Program-made: the position numbers and the translations under genes
The notes under the pieces: generated by a model
The model's input: the letters and a program-made list of their open reading frames with translations, nothing else
Databases searched by the model: none
Told to the model about the DNA's origin: nothing
Source: Candidatus Caccousia avistercoris
GTDB taxonomy: Bacteria > Bacillota > Clostridia > Oscillospirales > Acutalibacteraceae
Direction: 5' to 3'
Assembly (NCBI GenBank): GCA_018715025.1
Contig: DVMK01000088.1
Coordinates: 1 to 12,680 of the forward strand
Length of the DNA stretch: 12,680 nucleotides
Shown: positions 6,211 through 12,680 of the stretch, in pieces
How the letters are laid out: every line of letters starts with the position of its first letter
How positions within the stretch are numbered: position 1 is the first letter of the stretch

Positions 6211-7275
6211 GTGCCGAAGGTGAGTGTGATTGTGCCGGTTTACAACGTGGAGCGGTATTTGGAGCAGTGCGTCAACAGCCTGCTGGGGCAGACGCTGCAG
6301 GATATGGAAATCTTATTGATCAACGACGCATCCACCGACCAATCTCTGAAGCTGGCGCGCCGTTTTCTGAAGGACAGCCGGGTGCGCGTGCTGGACAAGC
6401 CCCACGGCGGCCTGGGCGACACCAGGAACTGGGGCGTGCGGGAGGCTTCGGGGGAATACTTGGCCTTTGTGGACTCGGACGACTGGCTGGAACCCAACGC
6501 CCTGGAGGAGCTGGCCGCCGCCGCGGACGAGGACCAGGCGGATTTGGTTCTGTTCCATTTTGTCCGGGAAAATATGGAGGACGGGGAGCGGAGAGTTTGC
6601 CGCCTGCCCCTTTCCTGCCCGGCCCGGGGGGAAGAAACGGCCCGTACCATTCTGCGGGAGCTGGTGGGCCCCGGGCCGGATTCCGGCCCCTGGCGCGGCG
6701 CGGAAATGCTGGGCTGCGCCTGGCGCCGCCTGTACCGCAGGGACTGGTTTGTGGAGCACGGGTTTTCTTACCCCAACGAGCAGCAGGTGATGCTGGAGGA
6801 TCTGCCGGTTTCCATCCAGGCCCATGTGCTGGCCAGGCGGGTGCTGGTGGTGGAGGGGGCTTATTACCATTACCGGTACAACCCCAACTCCCTCAGCACC
6901 CGGTACCGGCCGAGGAAGATGGAGATGCTGCTGGCCTGCTACCAGATGGTGGAGGATTTTCTGGCCGCCCAGGGCCTGGCGGAGCAGTTTCGCCAGCGCC
7001 ACCTGGCCTGGCTGCTGCGCAGCGCAGCCCACAGCGCCCTGGTGAACTGCTTTTCTCCCAACAACCCGGCCGGCTTTTCCGGCCGCTGGCGGGAGGTGCG
7101 GGGCATTCTGCGGCAGCCCTTGGTGCGGGAGGCCGCCCGCTCCCCTTACCTGAAGCAGGGCACAAGGGCGGACCGCCTGGTGCGGGCGGTGATCCGCTCC
7201 GGGTGTACGCCGCTGGCGTACGGCTTCTATTGCCTGTACGCCGGTTCGCTGCGGAAAAATGCGGGGAAAAAGTGA
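6211..7275 (+). CDS. glycosyltransferase family 2
   Basis: A 354-residue GT-A fold glycosyltransferase, expected to transfer a sugar from a nucleotide-sugar to a cell-envelope acceptor at the cytoplasmic face. It opens with VSVIVPVYNVERYLEQCVNS (4-23), the standard family 2 start. Asp39 in LLINDASTD binds the nucleotide, GGLGDTRNWG (66-75) follows, and VDSDD (87-91) is the metal-binding DXD-type motif. A later VMLEDLP resembles the acidic catalytic-base region. The C-terminus (about 320-350) is basic and partly hydrophobic and may sit on the membrane. The start is a GTG at 6211 with AAGGGGG about 8 bases upstream. First gene of the operon. Donor and acceptor cannot be read from sequence; such enzymes make capsule, teichoic acid or glycolipid sugars. 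Confidence 0.92.
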   Translation: MPKVSVIVPVYNVERYLEQCVNSLLGQTLQDMEILLINDASTDQSLKLARRFLKDSRVRVLDKPHGGLGDTRNWGVREASGEYLAFVDSDDWLEPNALEELAAAADEDQADLVLFHFVRENMEDGERRVCRLPLSCPARGEETARTILRELVGPGPDSGPWRGAEMLGCAWRRLYRRDWFVEHGFSYPNEQQVMLEDLPVSIQAHVLARRVLVVEGAYYHYRYNPNSLSTRYRPRKMEMLLACYQMVEDFLAAQGLAEQFRQRHLAWLLRSAAHSALVNCFSPNNPAGFSGRWREVRGILRQPLVREAARSPYLKQGTRADRLVRAVIRSGCTPLAYGFYCLYAGSLRKNAGKK

Positions 7276-7287
7276 CAGGAGGCCGTG

Positions 7288-8493
7288 ATGGAAAAGAAGA
7301 AAGTGCTGTTTGTGAATTTCAGCCTGCACAGCGGCGGCATTGAGAAAAGCCTGGTGACGGTGCTGGGGCTGATGGATTTTACCCGGTACGAGGTGGATCT
7401 GCAGCTGTTTGCCGACGAGGGCTTGTTCCTGGAACGGGTGCCCGCCCAGGTGAACCACCTGCCGTCCCTGTTCCCCGGCGTGTACCGGAAAAACATCCGG
7501 CAGGCCTTCCCAGCGCTGCTGCACCAGGGGAAGCCCCTGGTGGCCCTGTGCCGCCTGCTGGTCACCTTCGCAGGCAAAACCCGGGGCGGCATGGGGGACA
7601 GGCTGGGCCGTATGTGGAGCGTGGAAAAGCGTTTTATCCGCCCTTCCCGCAAGGAATACGACGCGGTGGTGGCCTTTATGGAGGGGCAGCCCATCTATTA
7701 CGCGGTTGAGAAGGTGAAGGCGAAAAGACGCATCGGCTTCATTCACGGGGATTACCAGGCCATGGGGCTGAACGCAGCCCTGGACCGGCCCTATGCGGCG
7801 AAGCTGGACGCCCTGTGCACCGTGTCGGAATCCTGCCGGGAGGCGCTGTGCCGCACCTTCCCGGAATATCAGGAGAAGTTTTACTGTATCTATAATATTA
7901 TCTCCGCCCGGTTCCTGCGGAAAATGGCGGAGGAGCCCGCCCGCTTCGGGGATTCCTTTTCCGGCCCCCGCATCCTTACCATCGCCCGCCTTTCCCCGCA
8001 GAAGGGGCTGGACCTGGCCCTTCCCGCGGCGGCTTTGCTGAAGCAGCGGGGCGTGGCCTTCCGGTGGTACATCATCGGCGTTGGGCCGGAGGAAGCGGCC
8101 CTGCGGGCGCAGGCGGCGAAGCTGGGCCTGCAGGAGGACGTGGTGTTTTTGGGGGAGCAGGGCAACCCGTACCCCTTCCTGCGCGCCTGCACCGTCTACG
8201 CCCAGCCCTCCCGCTTTGAGGGAAAGTCCATTGCCGTGGACGAGGCTATGGTGATGGCCCGGCCCATTCTGCTGACGGATTTTTCCACCGCGGCGGATCA
8301 GATCGATTCCGGCCGGAACGGCCTGATCGTCCCCATGAATCCGGAGGGGATCGCCGAAGGCCTGCAGCGCCTTCTGGAGGACCCCGCGCTGCGGGAACAG
8401 TTTTCCGCCGCCCTGGCCGCCCAGGATTACACCAACGAGGGGGAGCTCTGCAAGCTGTGCGCCCTCATAGAGGGAGAGCCGTTCCCCCAATAA
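7288..8493 (+). CDS. glycosyltransferase family 4 (GT-B)
   Basis: A 401-residue GT-B retaining glycosyltransferase. The N-terminal acceptor domain starts KKVLFVNFSLHSGGIEKSL with the Gly16-Gly17 loop, and the C-terminal donor domain has TIARLSPQKGLDLAL (231-245). The conserved E-x7-E pair is Glu311 and Glu319 in RFEGKSIAVDEAM, followed by ARPILLTDF. There is no membrane segment; it probably binds the inner membrane peripherally. ATG 7288 is chosen over GTG 7285 because AGGAGG at 7277-7282 is then 5 bases away rather than 2. It starts 12 bases after the GT2 gene, so the two probably act on the same glycan or glycolipid. The exact sugar is unknown. Confidence 0.93.
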   Translation: MEKKKVLFVNFSLHSGGIEKSLVTVLGLMDFTRYEVDLQLFADEGLFLERVPAQVNHLPSLFPGVYRKNIRQAFPALLHQGKPLVALCRLLVTFAGKTRGGMGDRLGRMWSVEKRFIRPSRKEYDAVVAFMEGQPIYYAVEKVKAKRRIGFIHGDYQAMGLNAALDRPYAAKLDALCTVSESCREALCRTFPEYQEKFYCIYNIISARFLRKMAEEPARFGDSFSGPRILTIARLSPQKGLDLALPAAALLKQRGVAFRWYIIGVGPEEAALRAQAAKLGLQEDVVFLGEQGNPYPFLRACTVYAQPSRFEGKSIAVDEAMVMARPILLTDFSTAADQIDSGRNGLIVPMNPEGIAEGLQRLLEDPALREQFSAALAAQDYTNEGELCKLCALIEGEPFPQ

Positions 8494-8504
8494 AGGAGGA
8501 AGCC

Positions 8505-9191
8505 ATGCCTTTTCTAAACGCTGCGCCCCTGCCTGCCGAAGGGAAGATTGCCGCCGCCCTGCTGGCCTTTTTTGCCATGGAGCTGTTCCTGTACCTTTAC
8601 CTGGACAGCCGCTGGCGCGGCGCGCTGTGGGCCAAGGCGGGCGCCACCCTCATGCCGGTGCTGCTGTGCCTGACAGGCGCGGCAGGCAAGGCGGCTTCCG
8701 CGCCCGGGCAGGCGGGGAACATCTGGCTGGTGTTCGCCGCCCTCTGCGTCTGCCTGGTGTCAGACGTGCTCATCAACCTGCATTTTCTTTCCGGGGTGGT
8801 GTCTTTTTTGGCGGCCCACCTGCTGCTCATCGCCTACCTGGTGCAGGCGGCTCCGCCCACGCCCTGGAGCCTGCCCCTGTGGGCGGCTCTGTACGGGGCG
8901 GTGCTGTGCCATTACTGGGAATACCTGCCCGTTTTGGGGAACAGGAAGGTCCCCCTGTTTTTGTACCCGGCGGCGCTCATGGCCATGGCTTCTCTGGCCC
9001 TTGCCCTGCCCTTCCTGCGCCCCGGCCAGGCCTCGGTCTGCCTGGCGGCGGGGGCGGCGTGCTTTTCCGTCTCAGACCTGATTCTGGCGGACGGCATTGT
9101 GCGGGGGAAAAAATCCTCCCGGCGGGACCATTGGGTGATGCATTTGTATGAGCCTGCCGTGTACCTGATCGCCCTGAGCACAGTATTTTAA
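8505..9191 (+). CDS. YhhN/TMEM86-family integral membrane protein (lysoplasmalogenase-like)
   Basis: A 228-residue, very hydrophobic protein with about eight membrane segments (roughly 15-33, 44-58, 74-92, 95-113, 123-141, 151-170, 178-197, 209-227). It has the family pattern of a polar SD in a helix followed by a helix with His, seen as LVSDVLINLHFLSGVVSF with AAHLLL (Asp87, His105), and later FSVSDLILA (Asp191) with HWVMHLYEPAVYLIA near the end. Animal TMEM86 proteins cleave the vinyl-ether bond of lysoplasmalogens, and many anaerobic Clostridia contain plasmalogens, so a lipid role is plausible but inferred. The longer upstream frame overlaps the GT4 gene; ATG 8505 follows AAAGGAGG at 8492-8499, which overlaps the GT4 stop codon. 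Confidence 0.8.
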   Translation: MPFLNAAPLPAEGKIAAALLAFFAMELFLYLYLDSRWRGALWAKAGATLMPVLLCLTGAAGKAASAPGQAGNIWLVFAALCVCLVSDVLINLHFLSGVVSFLAAHLLLIAYLVQAAPPTPWSLPLWAALYGAVLCHYWEYLPVLGNRKVPLFLYPAALMAMASLALALPFLRPGQASVCLAAGAACFSVSDLILADGIVRGKKSSRRDHWVMHLYEPAVYLIALSTVF

Positions 9192-9203
9192 GGAGGGAAA
9201 AGC

Positions 9204-9572
9204 ATGAAGCTTCTCCGCTGCCCCGGTTACCAGGGGGGCGACCGGGCAGAATTCGGTATTTTGGAACAAGTGGACCCGGAAAAGGATTACGGAGGGGAAT
9301 ATACGCCCCACGCCTACGGCTGCATTGCGGTCTGCGACGACATCCTGGAGGGCTGGTACCCCCGCAGTGAGCAGATGGAAACGTACTTCCACACCCTGCG
9401 GCGGCCCGCCCATGGCTTCGCCCGGTACGGCGTCACCCTCATCCCGCCCAGGTCCCTTCCCCTTCTGCTGGAGCTGGCCCAGTCCGCCAAGGGGGAAGGG
9501 GCGGAGCTGCTGGTGGAAACCGTCCGCCGGGCCATGGCAGAGGGAAAGTATGTGATCCATTACGGCGTATAA
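9204..9572 (+). CDS. unknown 122-residue soluble protein in the envelope operon
   Basis: I do not recognise this gene. It is supported by AAGGAGG just before ATG 9204, a 12-base gap from the preceding gene, and a complete frame ending shortly before murE. It has no signal peptide or membrane segment. The N-terminal half is acidic and rich in Gly, Tyr and Cys (KLLRCPGYQGGD at 2-13, YGCIAVCDDILEGWYPR at 38-54). The middle has RRPAHGFARYGVTLIPP (66-82), and the end is an amphipathic helix (about 84-113) followed by YVIHYGV. The pattern suggests a small mixed alpha/beta cytoplasmic protein. Its position between a membrane protein and murE suggests an envelope-related role, but nothing in the sequence shows an activity. 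Confidence 0.8.
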   Translation: MKLLRCPGYQGGDRAEFGILEQVDPEKDYGGEYTPHAYGCIAVCDDILEGWYPRSEQMETYFHTLRRPAHGFARYGVTLIPPRSLPLLLELAQSAKGEGAELLVETVRRAMAEGKYVIHYGV

Positions 9573-9616
9573 GGAACAGCGGAGGGCCCGCATGGGAACC
9601 AGTTAGGAGGTTGCGT

Positions 9617-11083
9617 ATGAAGCTGAGAAATTTGTTGGAGCATTTGGAATATACGGTGGAGCCTGCCGGGGAAGCCGCCCTGGAGGCAGAGGTGGAGGAT
9701 TTGGCCTACGATTCCCGCAAGGCCGGGCCGGGCCGGGTGTTCGTCTGCCTGCCCGGCAAGCGGGCCGACGGCCACGACTATGCCGCCGCGGCGGCGCAGG
9801 CCGGGGCCTGCGCCGTGGTGGCGGAGCACCCGGTTCAGGCCCCCGGCGCCGCCGTGGTGCTGGTGAAGAACACACGGCTGGCCCTGGCCGAGATGAGCGC
9901 CGCCCTGTTCGGCCGCCCGGCCGAACAGCTGCGGGTGGTGGGCATTACCGGCACCAAGGGGAAAACCACCACCGCCCACATGGTGCGGGAGATTCTGCAG
10001 GAGGCCGGGTGGAAAACCGGGATGATCGGCACCATCGGCATCCAAATCGGGGAGGAGCATATCCCCACGGTGAACACCACGCCGGAGTCCTACGAGATCC
10101 AGAAGGCCCTGCGCCGCATGGTGGACGCCGGCTGCCGCGCCGCCGTGCTGGAGGCCTCCTCCATTGGCCTGCGGGATTTCCGCCTGGCCTCGCTGCCCTT
10201 CTTCGCCGGGGTGTTCACCAATTTTTCCGAAGACCACATCGGCGGGGACGAGCACGCCTCCATGGAGGAATATATGGCCTGCAAGAGCATGCTGTTCCGC
10301 CAGTGCGGCGTGGGCGTGGTGAACGTGGACGACCCGGCCTGGGAGGGGATCACCGCAGGGCACACCTGCTCTCTGCAGACCTTCGGCTTCTCCCCCCAGG
10401 CGCAGCTTCGGGCGGCGGAGGATCACCTTGTCTCCCGCCCCGGCTTTTTGGGGGTGGGCTTCCGGCTGGAGGGCCGCCGTTCCCTGGAGGTGGAGGTGGA
10501 CATCCCCGGCCGCTTCAACGTGTACAACGCCCTGGCCGCCGCTGCGGTGTGCACCCTGTTCGACGTGCCGGACGAGGCTGTTCGCCGGGGGCTGGCCGGG
10601 GTGAAGGTGAAGGGCCGGGTCGAGCCGGTGCCTGTGCCGGGGGACTACACCCTGCTCATCGACTACGCCCACAACGCGGTGAGCATGGAAAACATCCTCA
10701 CCACCCTGCGGGCCTACCGCCCCCACCGGCTGGTGTGCCTGTTTGGGGCGGGGGGAAACCGGGCCAGGTCGCGGCGCTACGAGATGGGCGAGGTGTGCGG
10801 CCGGCTGGCCGACCTTTCCGTGGTGACGGCGGACAATTCCCGCTATGAGAATGTGATGGATATTATAGAGGATATTAAGATTGGCCTTCACAAGACGGAG
10901 GGGAAGTATGTGGTGATTCCCGACCGGAAGGAGGCCATCAAATACTGCATGGAAAACGCCCAGCCCGGCGACATTGTGGTGCTGGCCGGGAAGGGGCACG
11001 AGGATTACCAGGAGATCAACGGGGTGCGGTATCACCTGGACGAGCGCGAAGTGGTGGACGATGTGATCCACCACCGGATATAA
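9617..11083 (+). CDS. murE: UDP-N-acetylmuramyl-tripeptide synthetase
   Basis: A 488-residue cytoplasmic Mur ligase that adds the third amino acid (usually meso-diaminopimelate or lysine) to UDP-MurNAc-L-Ala-D-Glu, using ATP. The N-terminal UDP-sugar domain has YDSRKAGPGRVFVCLPG (31-47). The central ATPase has the P-loop GITGTKGKTTT (109-119), NTTPESYEI (153-161) and the lysine that is usually carbamylated, Lys223 in ACKSMLF. The C-terminal domain has DYAHN (349-353) and GKGHEDYQ (458-465). At the amino-acid recognition site, DNPR of the diaminopimelate enzymes is DNSR here (406-409), with the arginine kept. In place of the usual DHLDYHG segment it has EDHIGGDEH (205-213), which I recall from other clostridial MurE proteins. 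ATG 9617 is preferred to TTG 9611 because AGGAGG is at 9605-9610. Confidence 0.94.
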   Translation: MKLRNLLEHLEYTVEPAGEAALEAEVEDLAYDSRKAGPGRVFVCLPGKRADGHDYAAAAAQAGACAVVAEHPVQAPGAAVVLVKNTRLALAEMSAALFGRPAEQLRVVGITGTKGKTTTAHMVREILQEAGWKTGMIGTIGIQIGEEHIPTVNTTPESYEIQKALRRMVDAGCRAAVLEASSIGLRDFRLASLPFFAGVFTNFSEDHIGGDEHASMEEYMACKSMLFRQCGVGVVNVDDPAWEGITAGHTCSLQTFGFSPQAQLRAAEDHLVSRPGFLGVGFRLEGRRSLEVEVDIPGRFNVYNALAAAAVCTLFDVPDEAVRRGLAGVKVKGRVEPVPVPGDYTLLIDYAHNAVSMENILTTLRAYRPHRLVCLFGAGGNRARSRRYEMGEVCGRLADLSVVTADNSRYENVMDIIEDIKIGLHKTEGKYVVIPDRKEAIKYCMENAQPGDIVVLAGKGHEDYQEINGVRYHLDEREVVDDVIHHRI

Positions 11084-11096
11084 AGGAGGACGGAAG

Positions 11097-12458
11097 ATGA
11101 GAATGACAGCCTGGGAGATCGCCGCCGCCTGCGGGGGCCGCATCCTGTGCGGCGACCCGGAAACGGAAGTCACCTCCGTCAGCACCGACAGCCGGAAAAT
11201 AGCCCCCGGGGCTTTGTTTGTTCCCATCCATGGGGAAAGGACGGACGCCCACGCCTACATTCCGGCCACCTTTGCCGCCGGGGCCGCCGCCACCCTGACC
11301 CAGAACCATGCCGCCATGGACGACAGCCATGTGTGGATTGCCGTGCCGGACACCGTGGAGGCCCTGCGCCGGGCGGCGGCGGCCTACCGCGCCCGCTTTC
11401 ACCTGCCGGTGGTGGGGGTGACGGGCAGCGTGGGAAAAACCACCACCAAAGAGATGGTGGCGCTGGCCCTTTCCTCCCAGTGGAATACCATGAAGACGGA
11501 GGGGAACCAGAACAGCCAGGTGGGCCTTTCCCTCACCATGTTCCAGCTTGCCCCAGAGCACGAGGTGGCGGTGGTGGAAATGGGCATGAGCGACTTTGGG
11601 GAGATGGCCCGCCTGGCGCAGATCGCCCGGCCCCAGTACGCCGTCATGACCAACATCGGCATCTCCCACATCCAGCAGCTGGGGACGCAGGAGAATATCC
11701 TGGCGGAAAAGCTGCACATCACCGACGCGTTCCTGCCCGGCTCCATCCTGTTCCTGAACGGGGACGACCCCCGCCTGGCCGCCCTGCGGGACAGCCTGCC
11801 CCAGGTGCGGAAGGTGTTTTTCGGCGCCGCCCCCTGGTGCCAGTACCGGGCGGCGCAGGTGCGGCAGGAGGGGGAGGGCGTGGCCTTCACCGCCCTGTGC
11901 CCCGGCGAAAGCCTGCCGGTGGTTCTGCCGGTGCCGGGGGAGCACAACGTGCGCAACGCCCTGGCCGCCCTGGCCGTCACCCGGGAGCTGGGCGGCTCCC
12001 TGCCGGAGGCCGCCGCCGCCCTGGCCCGGTACCAGCCCTTGGCCATGCGCCAGCAGATTCACAGGACAAGCCGGGGCGTTACCATCATAGACGACTCCTA
12101 CAACGCCAGCCCGGACGCCCTGTACAGCAGCCTGCAGGTGCTGGCCGGGTTCCCCGGCCGCCATGTGGCTGTTCTGGCAGACATGATGGAGCTGGGCGCC
12201 ATGGAGGAGGAGGCGCACCGGGAGGTGGGCCGCCGCGCCGCCCGCGCCGGGGTGGATCTGCTGGTGACCGTGGGGGAGCGTGCCCGGTGGATGGGGGAAG
12301 GGGCCCGGGAGGTTGCCCCCGGCCTGCCCCGGTACGGCTTCCAGACCAACGGGGAGGCCGCCGCCTTTTTGGACGGGGAGCTTCGCCCCGGGGATGTGGT
12401 GCTGGTGAAGGGCTCCCGCAGCATGCACACCGACGAGATTGTAAAAGCCCTTTTGTAA
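11097..12458 (+). CDS. murF: UDP-MurNAc-tripeptide:D-Ala-D-Ala ligase
   Basis: A 453-residue cytoplasmic Mur ligase that joins D-Ala-D-Ala to the MurE product and completes the soluble pentapeptide precursor. The N-terminal domain has VSTDSRKIAPGALFVPIHG (28-46). The ATPase domain has the P-loop GVTGSVGKTTTKEM (107-120), followed by EGNQNSQVGLSLT, VEMGMSDFGEM and TNIGISHIQQLGT. The C-terminal domain has the MurF-type IIDDSYNASPDAL and LADMMELG, with KGSRSMHTDEIV at the end. The length is normal. ATG 11097 follows AAAGGAGG, 13 bases after murE, so the two ligases acting in sequence are co-translated. It is the last gene seen in the operon; no intrinsic terminator with a T tract follows within the window. 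Confidence 0.96.
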   Translation: MRMTAWEIAAACGGRILCGDPETEVTSVSTDSRKIAPGALFVPIHGERTDAHAYIPATFAAGAAATLTQNHAAMDDSHVWIAVPDTVEALRRAAAAYRARFHLPVVGVTGSVGKTTTKEMVALALSSQWNTMKTEGNQNSQVGLSLTMFQLAPEHEVAVVEMGMSDFGEMARLAQIARPQYAVMTNIGISHIQQLGTQENILAEKLHITDAFLPGSILFLNGDDPRLAALRDSLPQVRKVFFGAAPWCQYRAAQVRQEGEGVAFTALCPGESLPVVLPVPGEHNVRNALAALAVTRELGGSLPEAAAALARYQPLAMRQQIHRTSRGVTIIDDSYNASPDALYSSLQVLAGFPGRHVAVLADMMELGAMEEEAHREVGRRAARAGVDLLVTVGERARWMGEGAREVAPGLPRYGFQTNGEAAAFLDGELRPGDVVLVKGSRSMHTDEIVKALL

Positions 12459-12680
12459 CCAGGCTCAGAGGGGGCGGCGGCTGCCCCCAAAAAACAGAAG
12501 GCTGCCTGCGCGGAGGAAGCGGTTTCGCTTCCTCCGTCAGTCTGTCGAGAATCCCCAGCATGGTGCGCGGAAGATCGCAGAATCGGGAGCTACGCTCCCT
12601 GTCTGCTTACCCTTTTTGAAGCCGTTTCACGGCCATTTGCGGGGCTTTGCCCCTGCACCCCACCACCTTTTGAAAAAGGT
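12459..12680. repeat. non-coding tail with six short perfect hairpins
   Basis: No gene is supported in these 222 bases. They hold six inverted repeats in a row: GGGGGC with GCCCCC (12470-12488, followed by six A); an 11-bp stem, CGGAGGAAGCG with its complement (12511-12536, loop GTTT); GGGAGC-TAC-GCTCCC (12585-12599); GCCGT-TTC-ACGGC (12621-12633); GGGGC-TTT-GCCCC (12641-12653); and ACCTTTT-GA-AAAAGGT (12665-12680, cut by the window end). This density looks like a cluster of extragenic palindromes or one structured RNA. The first hairpin lacks a T tract, so it is not a classic murF terminator. I have an uncertain memory of similar hairpins in intergenic DNA of related gut Clostridia. Confidence 0.65.

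Noticed and set aside
6313..8490. 725-codon open frame on the minus strand opposite the two glycosyltransferases
   Set aside because: Same reasons: it mirrors two well-supported genes, and its low-complexity His/Gln/Gly/Pro composition resembles no protein family.
9591..9605. Five-codon mini frame (MGTS) between the unknown gene and murE
   Set aside because: It has only a weak site, is very short, and its stop merely overlaps the murE ribosome binding region; no attenuation structure accompanies it.
12470..12494. murF intrinsic terminator
   Set aside because: The hairpin is followed by six A, not T, on the plus strand, and for minus-strand transcription the T run would precede the hairpin.
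12085..12561. Minus-strand frame overlapping the end of murF and the tail
   Set aside because: It is mostly antisense to murF, proline/arginine-rich, and runs through the palindromes; nothing supports translation.
12500..12680. CRISPR array
   Set aside because: The hairpins differ in sequence and spacing; there is no constant repeat with regular spacers.

Overview
The window reads as chromosomal DNA of a GC-rich Gram-positive anaerobe, most likely a clostridial gut bacterium of the Oscillospiraceae/Ruminococcaceae type. This is inferred from strong AGGAGG ribosome binding sites on almost every gene, a canonical T-box leader, sigma-A-like promoters standing out as AT-rich islands in GC-rich DNA, and the sequence style of IlvC and MurE. 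No mobile element, phage gene, CRISPR array, rRNA or tRNA was seen.

Layout. (1) 1-516, minus strand: the N-terminal 172 residues of a DusB-type tRNA-dihydrouridine synthase that runs off the left edge. (2) 517-892: a divergent intergenic region with an extended -10 promoter and a long, hairpin-rich leader. (3) 893-1947: an acyl-CoA thioesterase of the FlK-like hotdog type, tightly followed by a HAD phosphatase. (4) 1944-2428: a promoter, a T-box leader with a deduced valine (GTG) specifier, its terminator, and then a second promoter. (5) 2429-5754: ilvB, ilvN and ilvC, giving acetolactate synthase and ketol-acid reductoisomerase, the first two steps of valine/leucine/isoleucine synthesis. (6) 5755-6210: strong palindromes, a small convergent 53-residue gene on the minus strand, and a strong promoter. 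(7) 6211-12458: a tightly packed six-gene plus-strand run of GT2 glycosyltransferase, GT4 glycosyltransferase, YhhN-family membrane protein, unknown 122-residue protein, murE and murF. (8) 12459-12680: a non-coding tail packed with short hairpins.

How the genes work together. The ilv block appears to be controlled at two levels. A T-box would read through when tRNA-Val is uncharged, and the IlvN ACT domain keeps the residues used for valine feedback. A promoter after the T-box terminator should also give T-box-independent expression. The second block joins peptidoglycan precursor synthesis (MurE, MurF) to two sugar transferases and a lipid-related membrane protein, so it looks like a cell-envelope operon.

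No clearly new defence or mobile system is visible. The most worthwhile leads are the promoter arrangement behind the T-box, the substitutions in IlvB and IlvC that bear on substrate and cofactor choice, the unknown gene inside the envelope operon, the unlisted 53-residue gene, and the hairpin-rich non-coding stretches.
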